A stretch of DNA of 20,144 bases from Mucidula mucida (taxonomy: Eukaryota; Basidiomycota; Agaricomycetes; Agaricales; Physalacriaceae), in contig JADNYV010000610.1 of the NCBI GenBank assembly GCA_015501055.1, positions 1 through 20,144 on the forward strand. Direction: 5' to 3'. This document shows, piece by piece, positions 1 through 8,478 of this stretch. Position 1 is the first letter of the stretch, and each line of letters begins with the position of its first letter. The notes below the pieces were generated by a model that saw only the letters and a program-made list of their open reading frames with translations, had not been told where the DNA came from and made no database searches. A program made the translations under genes and the position numbers.

Positions 1-810
1 GATTCAACAGTACTGAAACATCTAAAATATCATCACGACTTTACCACCAAAACCTGCGAAAGAAATTTGAGCCAAATACGCCGAGTGGATCGCACAACGG
101 CTAAGAAGGATGAGTGTCGAGAGCAGTGGAATTTTGAGAGCATGGAGCCGAGCGGAGAGAGAGAGAAGCACGGAGGAGTGATGGCGATCAGACGTTGACA
201 AAGGAAGCTGCGAAGTTGGTGACGGAGTTGAAAAAGTCGAGGAAGTACATCCGGGGAACAAAGGGCAGGACATGAAACTCCGAGTAACCATAGAGAGCGT
301 ACACACAGGCTCTGAATGGGAAACGAGTGCCCTCCTTGACAGTGGAGCAACGGGTTCTTGCGTCAATAAAGAATTCGTCGAAAGAACGGACTCCCAATCA
401 AGGAGTTACCGGTCAAGCTCCCTGTCTACAATGCGGATGGAACCCTAAACGAGGGAGGAGCAATTGAAGGTTTTGTGGAGGTCCGGATGAAGATCGGAGA
501 TCACGCCGAAAAGATTGAGTTGGCCGTCACCAATCTCGGCAAAACAAGTATCTTTTTGGGGCTAGATTGGCTACATATCACAACCCCACGATCAACTGGA
601 CGGAATCCACATTGACTTTTGATGATGCCCAGACCGCTGCGGCTATCTACCCGAGTACGACTCACCGGAAGATGAAGGAGAAGACGTAGAAGAGAAGCTG
701 GAGGAGGGAGAGCGGTTATTTTGGATGGACTGGGACAACTATCGCAAAAGCGGTGAAAAGCTGAGATCACAACAGCCTTCATCCGCTGCTGCACCTTACA
801 TTGAGGAATT
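1..810 (+). pseudogene. pol: Copy A pol 5' part: linker and aspartic protease, many small deletions
   Basis: Comparison with the same region of C (minus strand, 12830-12050) and D (16780-17600) shows the same protein: a basic/acidic linker, then a retropepsin-like protease with DSGAT near 341-355 and an LGLDWL motif near 558-575. In an active element this protease would cleave the Gag-Pol polyprotein. Here about 15 losses of 1-3 nt relative to C or D break the frame throughout, for example the region around 75, the stretch 165-215, gaaagaac near 380 and gaatttcc near 806. Almost all changes are deletions, unlike the clean frame that follows at 811. This is either a decayed region or poor sequence near the window end. 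Confidence 0.8.
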
Positions 811-3162
811 TCCGATGTATTCAGCAAGGCGGACTTTGACAAGTTACCGGAGCGAAGACCCTGGGATCACGCGATAGAACTTACGCCTGGTTCCAAACCG
901 GTTGACTGCAAGGTCTATCCCCTTAGTCCATCCGAGCAGAAGGCATTAGACGAGTTCTTGGAGGAAAACATACGCACGGGACGCATACGGCCATCAATCT
1001 CACCTATGGCGTCACCATTCTTCTTTGTCAAGAAGAAGGACGGAAGCCTTCGGCCAGTGCAGGATTATCGGAAGTTGAACGACATGACAATCAAGAACCG
1101 ATACCCCTTGCCGTTGATTCAGGAGCTTATCGACAAGTTGAAGGGAGCAAAGGTTTTCACGAAGATGGATGTCCGATGGGGTTACAATAACATCCGGATC
1201 AAAGAAGGTGATGAGTGGAAAGCGGCGTTTAGAACAAACCGAGGCCTGTTCGAGCCATCAGTCATGTTCTTCGGACTTACAAACTCGCCGGCAACGTTCC
1301 AATCGTTTATGAATCACATTCTGAAGGAATTGATTGACGACGGACATGTTATCGTTTACTTGGACGATATACTTATCTTTACGAACACTCTCGAGGAGCA
1401 TAGACAGATTGTACGAAGGGTATTAGAAATATTACGAGTAAATAAGTTGTATTTAAAACCCGAGAAATGTAGTTTTGAGGCACATACTGTAGACTACTTA
1501 GGAGTTATTGTTGGAGGAGGAGAAGTGAAGATGGATCCGGCAAAAGTGGCCGTAGTGAAGGAATGGAAGGAGCCGACGAAGAAGAAGGAAGTACAGTCAT
1601 TCCTGGGCTTCTGCAACTTCTACCGACGTTTCATCCGGGGGTTTGCGGGAGTAGCGAAGCCATTGACATCGCTAACCGGGAAGGGCGAATGGGTTTGGGG
1701 AGAGGAGCAGCATGAGGCGTTTGAGGAGCTGAAACGGAGGATGACGGAAGAACCCGTTCTGATCGTACCACGCGACGACGGCAAGTTTCGAGTCGAGGCA
1801 GACTCCTCGAACTATGCGAACGGGGCGGTTCTTTCCCAGTTGGTTGACGGAAAATGGAGACCAGTAGCCTTTCGGTCTCGTGCGCTGAACGAAGTAGAGC
1901 GCAATTATGAGATCTACGACAAAGAGATGATGGCGATTATGGACTCAATTGACGACTGGAGACAATATCTCCTTGGAGCAAAGGAAACGGTGGAGGTGTT
2001 TACCGATCATCAAAACCTCCAGTACTTCCGGAAGCCACAGAAGTTGAATCGGAGGCAGGCGAGATGGGTTACGGAGTTAGCGGAGTATGACATACAGATG
2101 ATTCACAAGCCGGGCAAGACGATGGGGAAAGCTGATGCCTTGTCAAGGATGACAGGCCTTGAGAAGGGGGAAAAAGATAACGAAAACGTTGTTTTGCTCA
2201 AGCCGGAGTTTTTTATTTCACAAATTCAATTTTCTTTACATACAGTAGATACACCGGAGGACGAATTACTTAACAAAATCAAACAAAGAAAAGGAAACAA
2301 AGACAGATACGTACAAAAAGCATTAGAAAACAAAGAAAAAGGATGGGAAGAGAAGGAAAATGGACTTATTATATGGAAGGATCGTATTTACATACCAAAG
2401 GACAAGGAATTGCGGGGAAAAGTTATCGGAATGCATCACGACGCACAGCTTGCAGGGCATCCCGGACGATACAAGACCCTCGAGCTGATTACACGTACCT
2501 ATTGGTGGCCAGGAATCAGCCGAGACGTCCGTGAATACGTAGAAGGGTGTCAAAAATGTCAGGTTACAAAGTCACATCGCACGAAGCCGGCTGCACCTCT
2601 TCATCCTATTGATGTGCCAAGCGAGCCATGGGAGATAGTAGGGACGGACATGATTGGAGAGCTGCCGGAATCAGGAGGATACAACGCGATCAGCACGTTT
2701 GTGGACCATTTCACCAAGCGATTACGTATCATACCGACACACACCACTCTGACGTCAGAAGGCATGGCCCGCATTTACCGTGATCGCATTTTCCCCATAC
2801 ATGGGATGCCACGACAGATGATACATGATCGCGGTCCACAATACCACTCGCGTTTCATGAAGGAATTGTACCGGTTGTTGGGCATACAGGGAAACTTTAC
2901 AACGGCGTATCATCCACAGGCAAATGGGCAGACGGAACGGTTGAACCAAGAGATAGAACATTTCTTACGGTTATTTGTCAACTATCATCAGAACGACTGG
3001 CATGAATGGCTACCCTCTGCTGAATTCGTTTACAACGATCGAGTTCACTCGGCAACCAAAGTCACTCCGTTCTTCGCAGACATGGGCAGACATCCCTACA
3101 AAGGCACCGCTCCAAAACGGCATCGAGAAATGAGACTGCGCAGGAGTTTGCCGATGGCATGA
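811..3162 (+). CDS. pol: Copy A pol main part: reverse transcriptase, RNase H, integrase (open frame, broken at 3114-3117)
   Basis: A single open frame without an own start; it is part of a Gag-Pol polyprotein and is open from about 811. RT: first catalytic Asp in KMDVRWGY (about 1165), YLDD at 1357-1368. RNase H: VEADSS near 1795, YEIYDKE near 1907, FTDHQNL near 2000 and KADALSR near 2130 supply the acidic residues. Integrase: an HHCC-like zinc region (HH near 2434, H near 2458, CxxC near 2549-2558), then catalytic D at 2647, D at 2827 and E at 2935, exactly 35 residues between the last two, as in D,D35E enzymes. The frame ends falsely at 3162: an AAAA run at 3114-3117 is AAAAA in copy C, so one lost A throws the integrase tail into another frame. 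It is the longest uninterrupted pol stretch in the window. Confidence 0.93.
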   Translation, partial: SDVFSKADFDKLPERRPWDHAIELTPGSKPVDCKVYPLSPSEQKALDEFLEENIRTGRIRPSISPMASPFFFVKKKDGSLRPVQDYRKLNDMTIKNRYPLPLIQELIDKLKGAKVFTKMDVRWGYNNIRIKEGDEWKAAFRTNRGLFEPSVMFFGLTNSPATFQSFMNHILKELIDDGHVIVYLDDILIFTNTLEEHRQIVRRVLEILRVNKLYLKPEKCSFEAHTVDYLGVIVGGGEVKMDPAKVAVVKEWKEPTKKKEVQSFLGFCNFYRRFIRGFAGVAKPLTSLTGKGEWVWGEEQHEAFEELKRRMTEEPVLIVPRDDGKFRVEADSSNYANGAVLSQLVDGKWRPVAFRSRALNEVERNYEIYDKEMMAIMDSIDDWRQYLLGAKETVEVFTDHQNLQYFRKPQKLNRRQARWVTELAEYDIQMIHKPGKTMGKADALSRMTGLEKGEKDNENVVLLKPEFFISQIQFSLHTVDTPEDELLNKIKQRKGNKDRYVQKALENKEKGWEEKENGLIIWKDRIYIPKDKELRGKVIGMHHDAQLAGHPGRYKTLELITRTYWWPGISRDVREYVEGCQKCQVTKSHRTKPAAPLHPIDVPSEPWEIVGTDMIGELPESGGYNAISTFVDHFTKRLRIIPTHTTLTSEGMARIYRDRIFPIHGMPRQMIHDRGPQYHSRFMKELYRLLGIQGNFTTAYHPQANGQTERLNQEIEHFLRLFVNYHQNDWHEWLPSAEFVYNDRVHSATKVTPFFADMGRHPYKGTAPKRHREMRLRRSLPMA

Positions 3163-3848
3163 GGAAGACATGGGATGAAGTGGGGTCAGCATTGAAGATG
3201 GCAAAAGAGGACATGAAACGGTTTTATGACAGGAAGCGAACAGAGGCAGTAGAGTACAAGGAAGGCGACAAAGTATGGCTGGAAGGGACGAATCTCAGCA
3301 CGGATCGACCAATGAAGAAGCTCGATGACAAACGATTCGGGCCGTTCAAAGTGATCAAGAAAGTCGGGACGAGCTCTTACAAGCTCCAGATTCCTCACAC
3401 GTGGAAAAGCATTCATCCCGTGTTCAATGAGGCCCTGCTGACGCCTTACCACGAGCCGCAATTTCCGACGCAACCCCGAGACACGCGTCCACCACCTGTG
3501 CTGGAAGGAGCCGAACCGGAATGGGAGGTCGAGAAAGTGGTGAATTCCCGGAAGTACCGCGGGGGTTTTCAATACAAGGTTCACTGGAAGGGTTATGGCA
3601 CACACGAGCAGACATGGGAACCGGCATGCAATCTCAAAAATGCCGACGAAGCCATCAGTGATTTCCACCAACAATATCCGAACAAGCCAAAGCCACCCGC
3701 GCTTGCTCGCATTGAAGTCCCCATGTCGCAATTTCCATCACATCTATTCCGACCCATGCCACCGCCCGATACCGAACCCCTCGACGTCACGCTACCCTCT
3801 GCAGCCCTCATGGAGCGACTCTGGCGCAGAATGGAACTTGCGCCTTAA
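3118..3848 (+). CDS. pol: Copy A pol 3' part: integrase C-terminal GPY/F module and chromodomain
   Basis: This continues the integrase after the 1-nt loss at 3114-3117. It opens with a helical basic segment, then a GPF motif at about 3339-3347 in a GPY/F module, then a chromodomain at about 3516-3690. The chromodomain has W (3522) in EWEVEKV, and W (3585) and Y (3594) in HWKGY followed by TWEP, so the aromatic cage that binds methylated histone lysine tails in HP1-like domains appears complete. In chromoviruses this domain steers integration to heterochromatin. The protein ends at TAA 3846-3848, overlapping the polypurine tract. Copy C carries the same segment joined in frame to its integrase. 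Confidence 0.9.
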
Positions 3849-3859
3849 GGAGGGGGTGA
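3847..3859 (+). other. Copy A polypurine tract
   Basis: A purine-rich run (aaggaggggg then tga) lies directly before the LTR start TGTTATG and overlaps the pol stop codon. This is the expected position of the RNase H-resistant primer for plus-strand DNA synthesis. The same run precedes the 3' LTR of copy C. Confidence 0.85.
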
Positions 3860-4388
3860 TGTTATGAATCGCCATATTTTCACATTTTCACATCTTATCA
3901 TATCTTATCGGGAGCCTTGTCTTATCAACCAACGGACCGTTTCATCATCTGTTTCGTCACCGATCATACCCCTTTTCATTACCGAAGCCGTACTCATGTC
4001 GGACACACGCCCAACACATGGATGACATCATACATGCCGATACCTCATGGACTCCCTATTGTATACACACCGCCGACACTCGTAGCACACATGGTCGTTT
4101 CAGTATTATTACTTACATGCAGTCACCACTCGTATTTAATGGTTTCACGGACTAGTAGCATACAACACTGGGTCAAGGGCGTGGAGCATCCCTAGTGGAA
4201 ACGCGTATGGACAAGGAGCTTCAAACACAGACTTACTAGTATATAAGCAGTAGTGTAGTATCATTGTACTTTAGTTCCGATCTCGTTTATACACCTGGCC
4301 TAGCCTAGTCTTACGAACGCGAACACTTTCTTCCTTAGTTCTTGCTGTGGTACCTGGTTGAGTCTCGTGGCTTAGTCAGTCGCTAACA
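3860..4388 (+). repeat. Copy A 3' LTR, complete 529 bp
   Basis: It starts TGTTATGAATCGCC and ends GTCGCTAACA, with the inverted ends TGTTA/TAACA. The same sequence appears as the solo LTR (4622-5150, inverted), copy C LTRs (8479-8993; 14448-14714) and copy D 5' LTR (14715-15236). U3 carries repeated TTATC and TTTTCACA words near 3880-3930. A TATA box (tatataag) is at 4240-4247 and the probable RNA start tagttccgatct at 4272-4283, 32 nt further. An open frame of 92 codons inside it is present in the LTR copies only because they are alike; I do not call it a gene. Confidence 0.95.
4240..4283 (+). promoter_or_regulatory. Copy A LTR core promoter and predicted R start
   Basis: TATA box tatataag at 4240-4247; the 12-nt self-primer block at 4272-4283 starts 32 nt downstream, a normal TATA-to-start distance. 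Inference: transcription starts at or within a base of 4272. In this 3' LTR the promoter would read rightward into element B gag. Confidence 0.65.
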
Positions 4389-4621
4389 CCTGCTCCCAAT
4401 CCCCCATTACCCTCGCCATCTCCCCCTAATCCACTCCAGTCTAATCTTCCCGCTCCTAACCCTGTCATGTCCAACATCTCTGAATGTGGTGCCAAGCTTA
4501 ACGACTACCATGGAAACCGCTGGCTTGCACACTTCCGCAATCACTTCCGCCTCAACAAGGTCCGTTATACCACAGGCGAAGAACAGGTCTCGTTATTCCT
4601 CAACTACCTTAAGGGTCCCAT
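4389..4621 (+). pseudogene. gag: Element B gag, N-terminal fragment
   Basis: The frame is open from the A insertion point. A proline/asparagine/serine-rich stretch (about 26 codons) leads into ATG at 4467 and a capsid-like segment beginning MSNISECGAKLNDY and ending in NYLKGP. Because the Pro-rich codons upstream of 4467 are also open and in frame, the real start may lie further left, lost behind copy A; 4467 is only the first visible Met. The frame stops artificially at 4632-4634 inside the solo LTR. Removing the LTR and one CCCAT copy joins it in frame with the fragment at 5156. Confidence 0.8.
4617..4621. repeat. Left target-site duplication of the solo LTR (CCCAT)
   Basis: CCCAT directly abuts the LTR end TGTTAGCG and is repeated at 5151-5155 after the other LTR end. 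A 5-bp duplication is typical of Ty3/gypsy integrase. Confidence 0.93.
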
Positions 4622-5150
4622 TGTTAGCGACTGACTAAGCCACAAGACTCGACCAGGTACCACAGCAAGAACTAAGGAGGAAAGTGTTCGCGTTCGTAAG
4701 ACTAGGCTAGGCCAGGTATATAGACAAGATCGGAACTAAAGTACAATGATACTACACTACTGCTTATATACTAGTAAGTCTGTGTTTAAAGCTCCTTGTC
4801 CATATGCGTTTCCACTAGGGATGCTCCACGCCCTTGACCCAGTGTTGTATGCTACTAGTCCGTGAAACCATTAAATACGAGTGGTGACTGCATGTAAGTA
4901 ATAATACTGAAACGACCATGTGTGCTACAAGTGTCGGCGGTGTGTATACAATAGGGAGTCCATGAGGTATCGGCATGTATGATGTCATCCATGTGTTGGG
5001 CGTGTGTCCGACATGAGTACGGCTTCGGTAATGAAAAGGGGTATGATCGGTGACGAAACAAATGATGAAACGGTCCGTTGGTTGATAAGACAAGGCTCCC
5101 GATAAGATATGATAAGATGTGAAAATGTGAAAATATGGCGATTCATAACA
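4622..5150 (-). repeat. Solo LTR of family 1, complete 529 bp, minus orientation
   Basis: Read on the minus strand it starts TGTTATGAATCGCC and ends GTCGCTAACA, the same length as the copy A LTR and nearly the same sequence. No internal element sequence touches it; both sides are element B gag, with CCCAT on each side. This is the standard product of recombination between the two LTRs of a full copy. It lies only 233 bp from the copy A 3' LTR in the opposite orientation, so the two make a 529-bp inverted pair with their U5 ends facing. Confidence 0.95.
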
Positions 5151-5155
5151 CCCAT
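5151..5155. repeat. Right target-site duplication of the solo LTR (CCCAT)
   Basis: Direct repeat of 4617-4621, immediately after the LTR end TTCATAACA. Confidence 0.93.
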
Positions 5156-6013
5156 TGCAGGCAAATGGGCGAAGAGGCGCATGAAGGAGTACAATGCTGA
5201 TTAGGCGGATAACACTATTGCCCCCACTGATAAGCGATGGACCACCATGAATACTGTCATTAATCAGTTCAAATTGGACTTTGCCGCTCTAGACCCCGTT
5301 ACCACCGTTTGTCAGATGGTGGAAACAATTTGCATGACAGGAGAGCTGACAGACCTTGATAAGTTCATCACTGCATTTGATACCCACACTGACGAGTCCA
5401 GTTTTAATGAGATCTCCTTGCTTCACTACTTCAAAAAGGGGCTTAACCCAAGCCTGGTTGATTGCATCTCCACCTCGTTCCCCATTCCCACCGACCTTGC
5501 GGACTACAAGCAATGTGCAATTATGATGCAGAACACATGAAAGGCACAACAACACAAGAAGGCCATTTGGTGTTCTGGTGGCTGGGGTACAACTTTGACA
5601 TTGGTGCCCCAACCAACTCCAGCAACCCAAGCACCGGCCCCTGACATGGGAGTCCCCATGGATGTGGACACGTCTAAACGCCCAGGTGCACAATTAAACC
5701 CTTCCGCTCTTCCAAGACTGACTGCCTTTGAACAAGAAATCCTTTGTTGTTGTGGGGCCTGCTTCAAGTGCCGCCAGACCGGCCACATGTCCAATAACTG
5801 TCCCACACGTGGCCCCGTCCCTCGGAATGTTGCACCACCGAGGTCATTGTGTCCGGTGCCCCATCCACCTCCATGTCCGACACTTCTACATTGACCCAAG
5901 TTGATGCCGTCCAGCAGATTAGTGTGGTGGCCAATCTCCTTTGGACATTGCAGGGAGATGCAAAAGAGCAGGCAATGACATATTTGAAGGATGTTGCCGG
6001 TTTGGATTTTTAG
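5156..6013 (+). pseudogene. gag: Element B gag, main part with CCHC zinc knuckle
   Basis: It resumes the gag frame split by the solo LTR. The visible parts are capsid-like helices (5205-5535), a linker with PMDVDTSKR (near 5655-5685) and a zinc knuckle CX2CX4HX4C at 5760-5801 (CFKCRQTGHMSNNC) for RNA packaging. In-frame nonsense codons: TAG 5202-5204 and TGA 5538-5540. After the knuckle the sense moves to another frame near 5835-5845; that frame continues with coherent protein (QISVVANLLWTLQ) to TAG 6011-6013. Three Cys codons (5745-5753) just before the knuckle sit where I would expect Arg, as if CGT became TGT three times. Pol is in the -1 frame relative to the gag end. Confidence 0.82.
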
Positions 6014-8478
6014 AATGCTCTCCTACCACAATGTTAGGAGGAGCCGTAACACGTTTTGCCAAGAATTTTGCCAATCAATATGCTGTACTATTTTCCCTGT
6101 GTGAGCGTGTTCATCCCTTAGAATTTCAAGTATCCACAGTCATCCAAAACCAACAGATACCCTTCATCACCTTGGAACTTGAATTTATTGGCAAAGTTAC
6201 TGGCAGAAAAATTGTCGCACATGCCTTGATCGACAGCGGCGCTGAAGGGATCATCATCAACACCCGTTTTGCCAAACTTCACAATTTCACCCTCATACCT
6301 TTATCCGCCCTATTCCCTGTTTGTAACGTCAACGGCTCTGAGAACATCATGGGCTGGGTGCAACACTACACCATTCAACATGTTTGCATCTATAGCCGAG
6401 ACAACCAGTCCTACCACGAGGAGCTTGTAGAACTTTACGTCACAGATATTGGGGATCACAACATCATTTTGGGAACAGACTGGCTGGACGAGCACAATCC
6501 CTCTATCAACTGGGCCGGCACCCAGGTTAACTTTAACCAATGTCCAAAAACCTGTATTCTCAAGAACCCTCCCATAACTAATGTGTGTACACACACCAAA
6601 TCCACTCCAGTTCCAGCTGACGCCTCTGCAAAACCTCACGACCCCCGGCTCTGGCATAAAGACTATAAGGTCCAGTGAAAGGATCGGCAAGGTAACCTCC
6701 AACCGGTATTTGTCCAGCAAACCGCGGGAAGGAGGCGCTTAGCCCGCACGCGGAGTTCCAACCAACTACAAACCCCAATAGCTTTATTCACCAAAGACAA
6801 AGAGGAGAAGGAGGAGGTACTGAGAGAGTGGGAAGAGCAGATATTCAAACAAGTCTTCCGGGATGATTATCCCCACCCGGTGCGAGATTCAAATCCTTCA
6901 AATAGCCCCTCTGTTCATATTTGCGCGAGGTTTATAAAGGCTCAGCAACTTGCAGAAGAAAACAAGAAACCAATCGACATTTGTCCCTTATCCTCGCAGA
7001 TCCCAGCACCCTATCACACCTATCTTACGGTCTTTGACAAACACACGTCCAAACGCCTCCCCACGCACACCTCTTGGGATTACGCTATTGATCTTACTCC
7101 TGGATTTGAACCCAAACCGTGCAAGACCTACCCTCTGTCGCCCGTTGAACAAGTTGAACTTGACGCGTTCCTGGACAAGAACTTGGCTAAAGGGTATATC
7201 CGCCCATCTAAATCCCCTATGGCAAGTCCCTTCTTCTTTGTTAAAAAGAAAAACGGAAAGCTACGCCCTGTCCAGGACTACTGCAAGCTCAACAAGGGAA
7301 CCATCAAGAACCAGTACCCCCTTTCCCTTATCCCTAAGCTTATTAACAAGCTTAAGGGCACGAGGATCTTCTCTAAAATTGACTTGCGGTGGGGTTACAA
7401 TAACATTTGGATCAAAGAAGGAGATAAGTGGAAGGGCATGTTCAAGACAAATTGTGGCCTGTTTAAACCTACGGTGATGTCCTTTGGTCTTATAAATTCC
7501 CCTGCCATGTTTTAAGCAATGATGAATACCATTCTTAAGGACCTTATTAACTCGGAAAAAGTTATGGTATATATGGACAACATCCTGATATTTACGAAGA
7601 CACTTGAGGAATACCGAGACATGGTTTGGCAAGTCTTACAGCGGCTTCAAGATCATGATCTTTATGCCAAGCCAGAGAAATACATCTTTGAAGCTGAGTC
7701 AATTAAATTCTTGGGACTTATCATCTCTCACAATGCACTTTGCATGGACCCCATCAAGGTTGCCGGCATTGTACAATGGCCAAAACCTTGAAATGTTAAA
7801 GATGTTCAGTCCTTCCTTGGATTTGGAAACTTTTATTGCTGGTTCATTCAAGGCTTCTCCAAGATTGCCCGTCTGCTCTTTGACCTCACCAAGAAAAGCA
7901 AGACCTGGGCATGGACACCTGAGTGCCAAGCTGCATTTGAAGCGCTTAAAGATGTGTTCACCTTCTTTCCTGTTCTAGTCATGCCTGATCCTGACAAACC
8001 CTATCACATTGAAGTTGACGCCTCCAATTACGCAACTGGGGGGATTTTGGCGCAACCGGGAGCCAATGAGCAATGGCATCTGGTTGCCTATCTATCCAAG
8101 TTCCTTTCAGAACCCAAGCGCAACTATGACATCCAAGACAAAGAGCTTCTAGCCATCATTTGGGCACTGGAATCCTGGAGGCACTACTTGGAGGCCTCCC
8201 ATCCGGTAGATATCATCACCAATTACAAGAACCTCAAGTACTTCACCAATTCACAGAAACTGAGCTGCTGTCAGGCGCAATAGGCCCTGTTCCTCACCCA
8301 CTTCAACTATACCCTAACTCACAAACCTGAAACGTCTAATCACAGCGACCCGCTCTCCCGCTGTGTAAATCACAAAGAGGGGGTTGAGGAGGATAACTCA
8401 AACCAAGTATTTCCAGATCCTAGATTCTTCTGGGTTCGGGCAACACGGCCAGGTGAGGTTACCGCAATTGGAGATGCA
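6010..8478 (+). pseudogene. pol: Element B pol: protease, reverse transcriptase, RNase H (truncated by copy C)
   Basis: One reading frame runs to the C insertion without a frameshift but with four nonsense codons: TGA 6676-6678, TAA 7513-7515, TGA 7789-7791, TAG 8281-8283. Protease: DSGAE at 6232-6246 and ILGTDWL near 6464-6484. A charged linker follows (6680-6880). [11 protein letters not shown] near 7227, KIDLRWGY near 7375, and a catalytic box reading YMDN at 7570-7581 instead of YMDD. RNase H: VDASNYA near 8013, YDIQDKELLA near 8128, and TNYKNL near 8218 where TDHKNL is usual. The frame ends about 65 codons after RNase H at the C insertion, so integrase is missing. Pol starts in the -1 frame at a TTTTT run (6007-6011) overlapping the gag stop; a slip there is possible. 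Confidence 0.88.

Larger units (their letters stand above)
1..4388 (+). mobile_element. Copy A: Ty3/gypsy chromodomain LTR retrotransposon (family 1), 5'-truncated by window edge
   Basis: The copy begins within the gag-pol junction/protease region and runs through protease, reverse transcriptase, RNase H, integrase, GPY/F and chromodomain to a polypurine tract and a complete 529-bp 3' LTR. Domain order protease-RT-RNaseH-integrase-chromodomain defines a Ty3/gypsy chromovirus. Its gag and 5' LTR lie outside the window, so its left target-site duplication cannot be seen; the right flank begins cctgc at 4389. The sequence to the right is the gag frame of an unrelated element (B), so A inserted into B. 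It is nearly identical over long stretches to copies C and D, which points to recent activity of the family. Confidence 0.93.
4389..8478 (+). mobile_element. Element B: older Ty3/gypsy retrotransposon (family 2), host of the nested insertions
   Basis: Gag, protease, RT and RNase H of a gypsy element unrelated at the DNA level to family 1. Its left part is cut by insertion of copy A (boundary 4388/4389), its gag is split by the solo LTR (4622-5150), and its pol is cut by copy C at 8478/8479 just after RNase H. Its LTRs and integrase are not in the window; the integrase should lie beyond the right end of the C/D insertion. Six nonsense codons and a gag frameshift make it inactive. The first five bases left of C (8474-8478, atgca) are the expected target duplication for C. 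Confidence 0.9.

Noticed and set aside
3186..3731. 181-codon antisense frame over integrase C-terminus and chromodomain (also 9122-9667)
   Set aside because: A shadow of the conserved pol coding strand; it appears opposite the same region in both copies and has no promoter or family resemblance.
3917..4195. 92-codon open frame inside the LTR, repeated at 4815-5093 (-) and 14765-15043 (+)
   Set aside because: It recurs because the LTRs are near-identical; it spans U3 upstream of the TATA box, shows no domain, and is shortened or altered by the 14-bp deletion in the copy C 3' LTR.
4467..4634. Small independent gene of about 55 codons
   Set aside because: It is the element B gag fragment cut off by the solo LTR; the frame continues after 5155.
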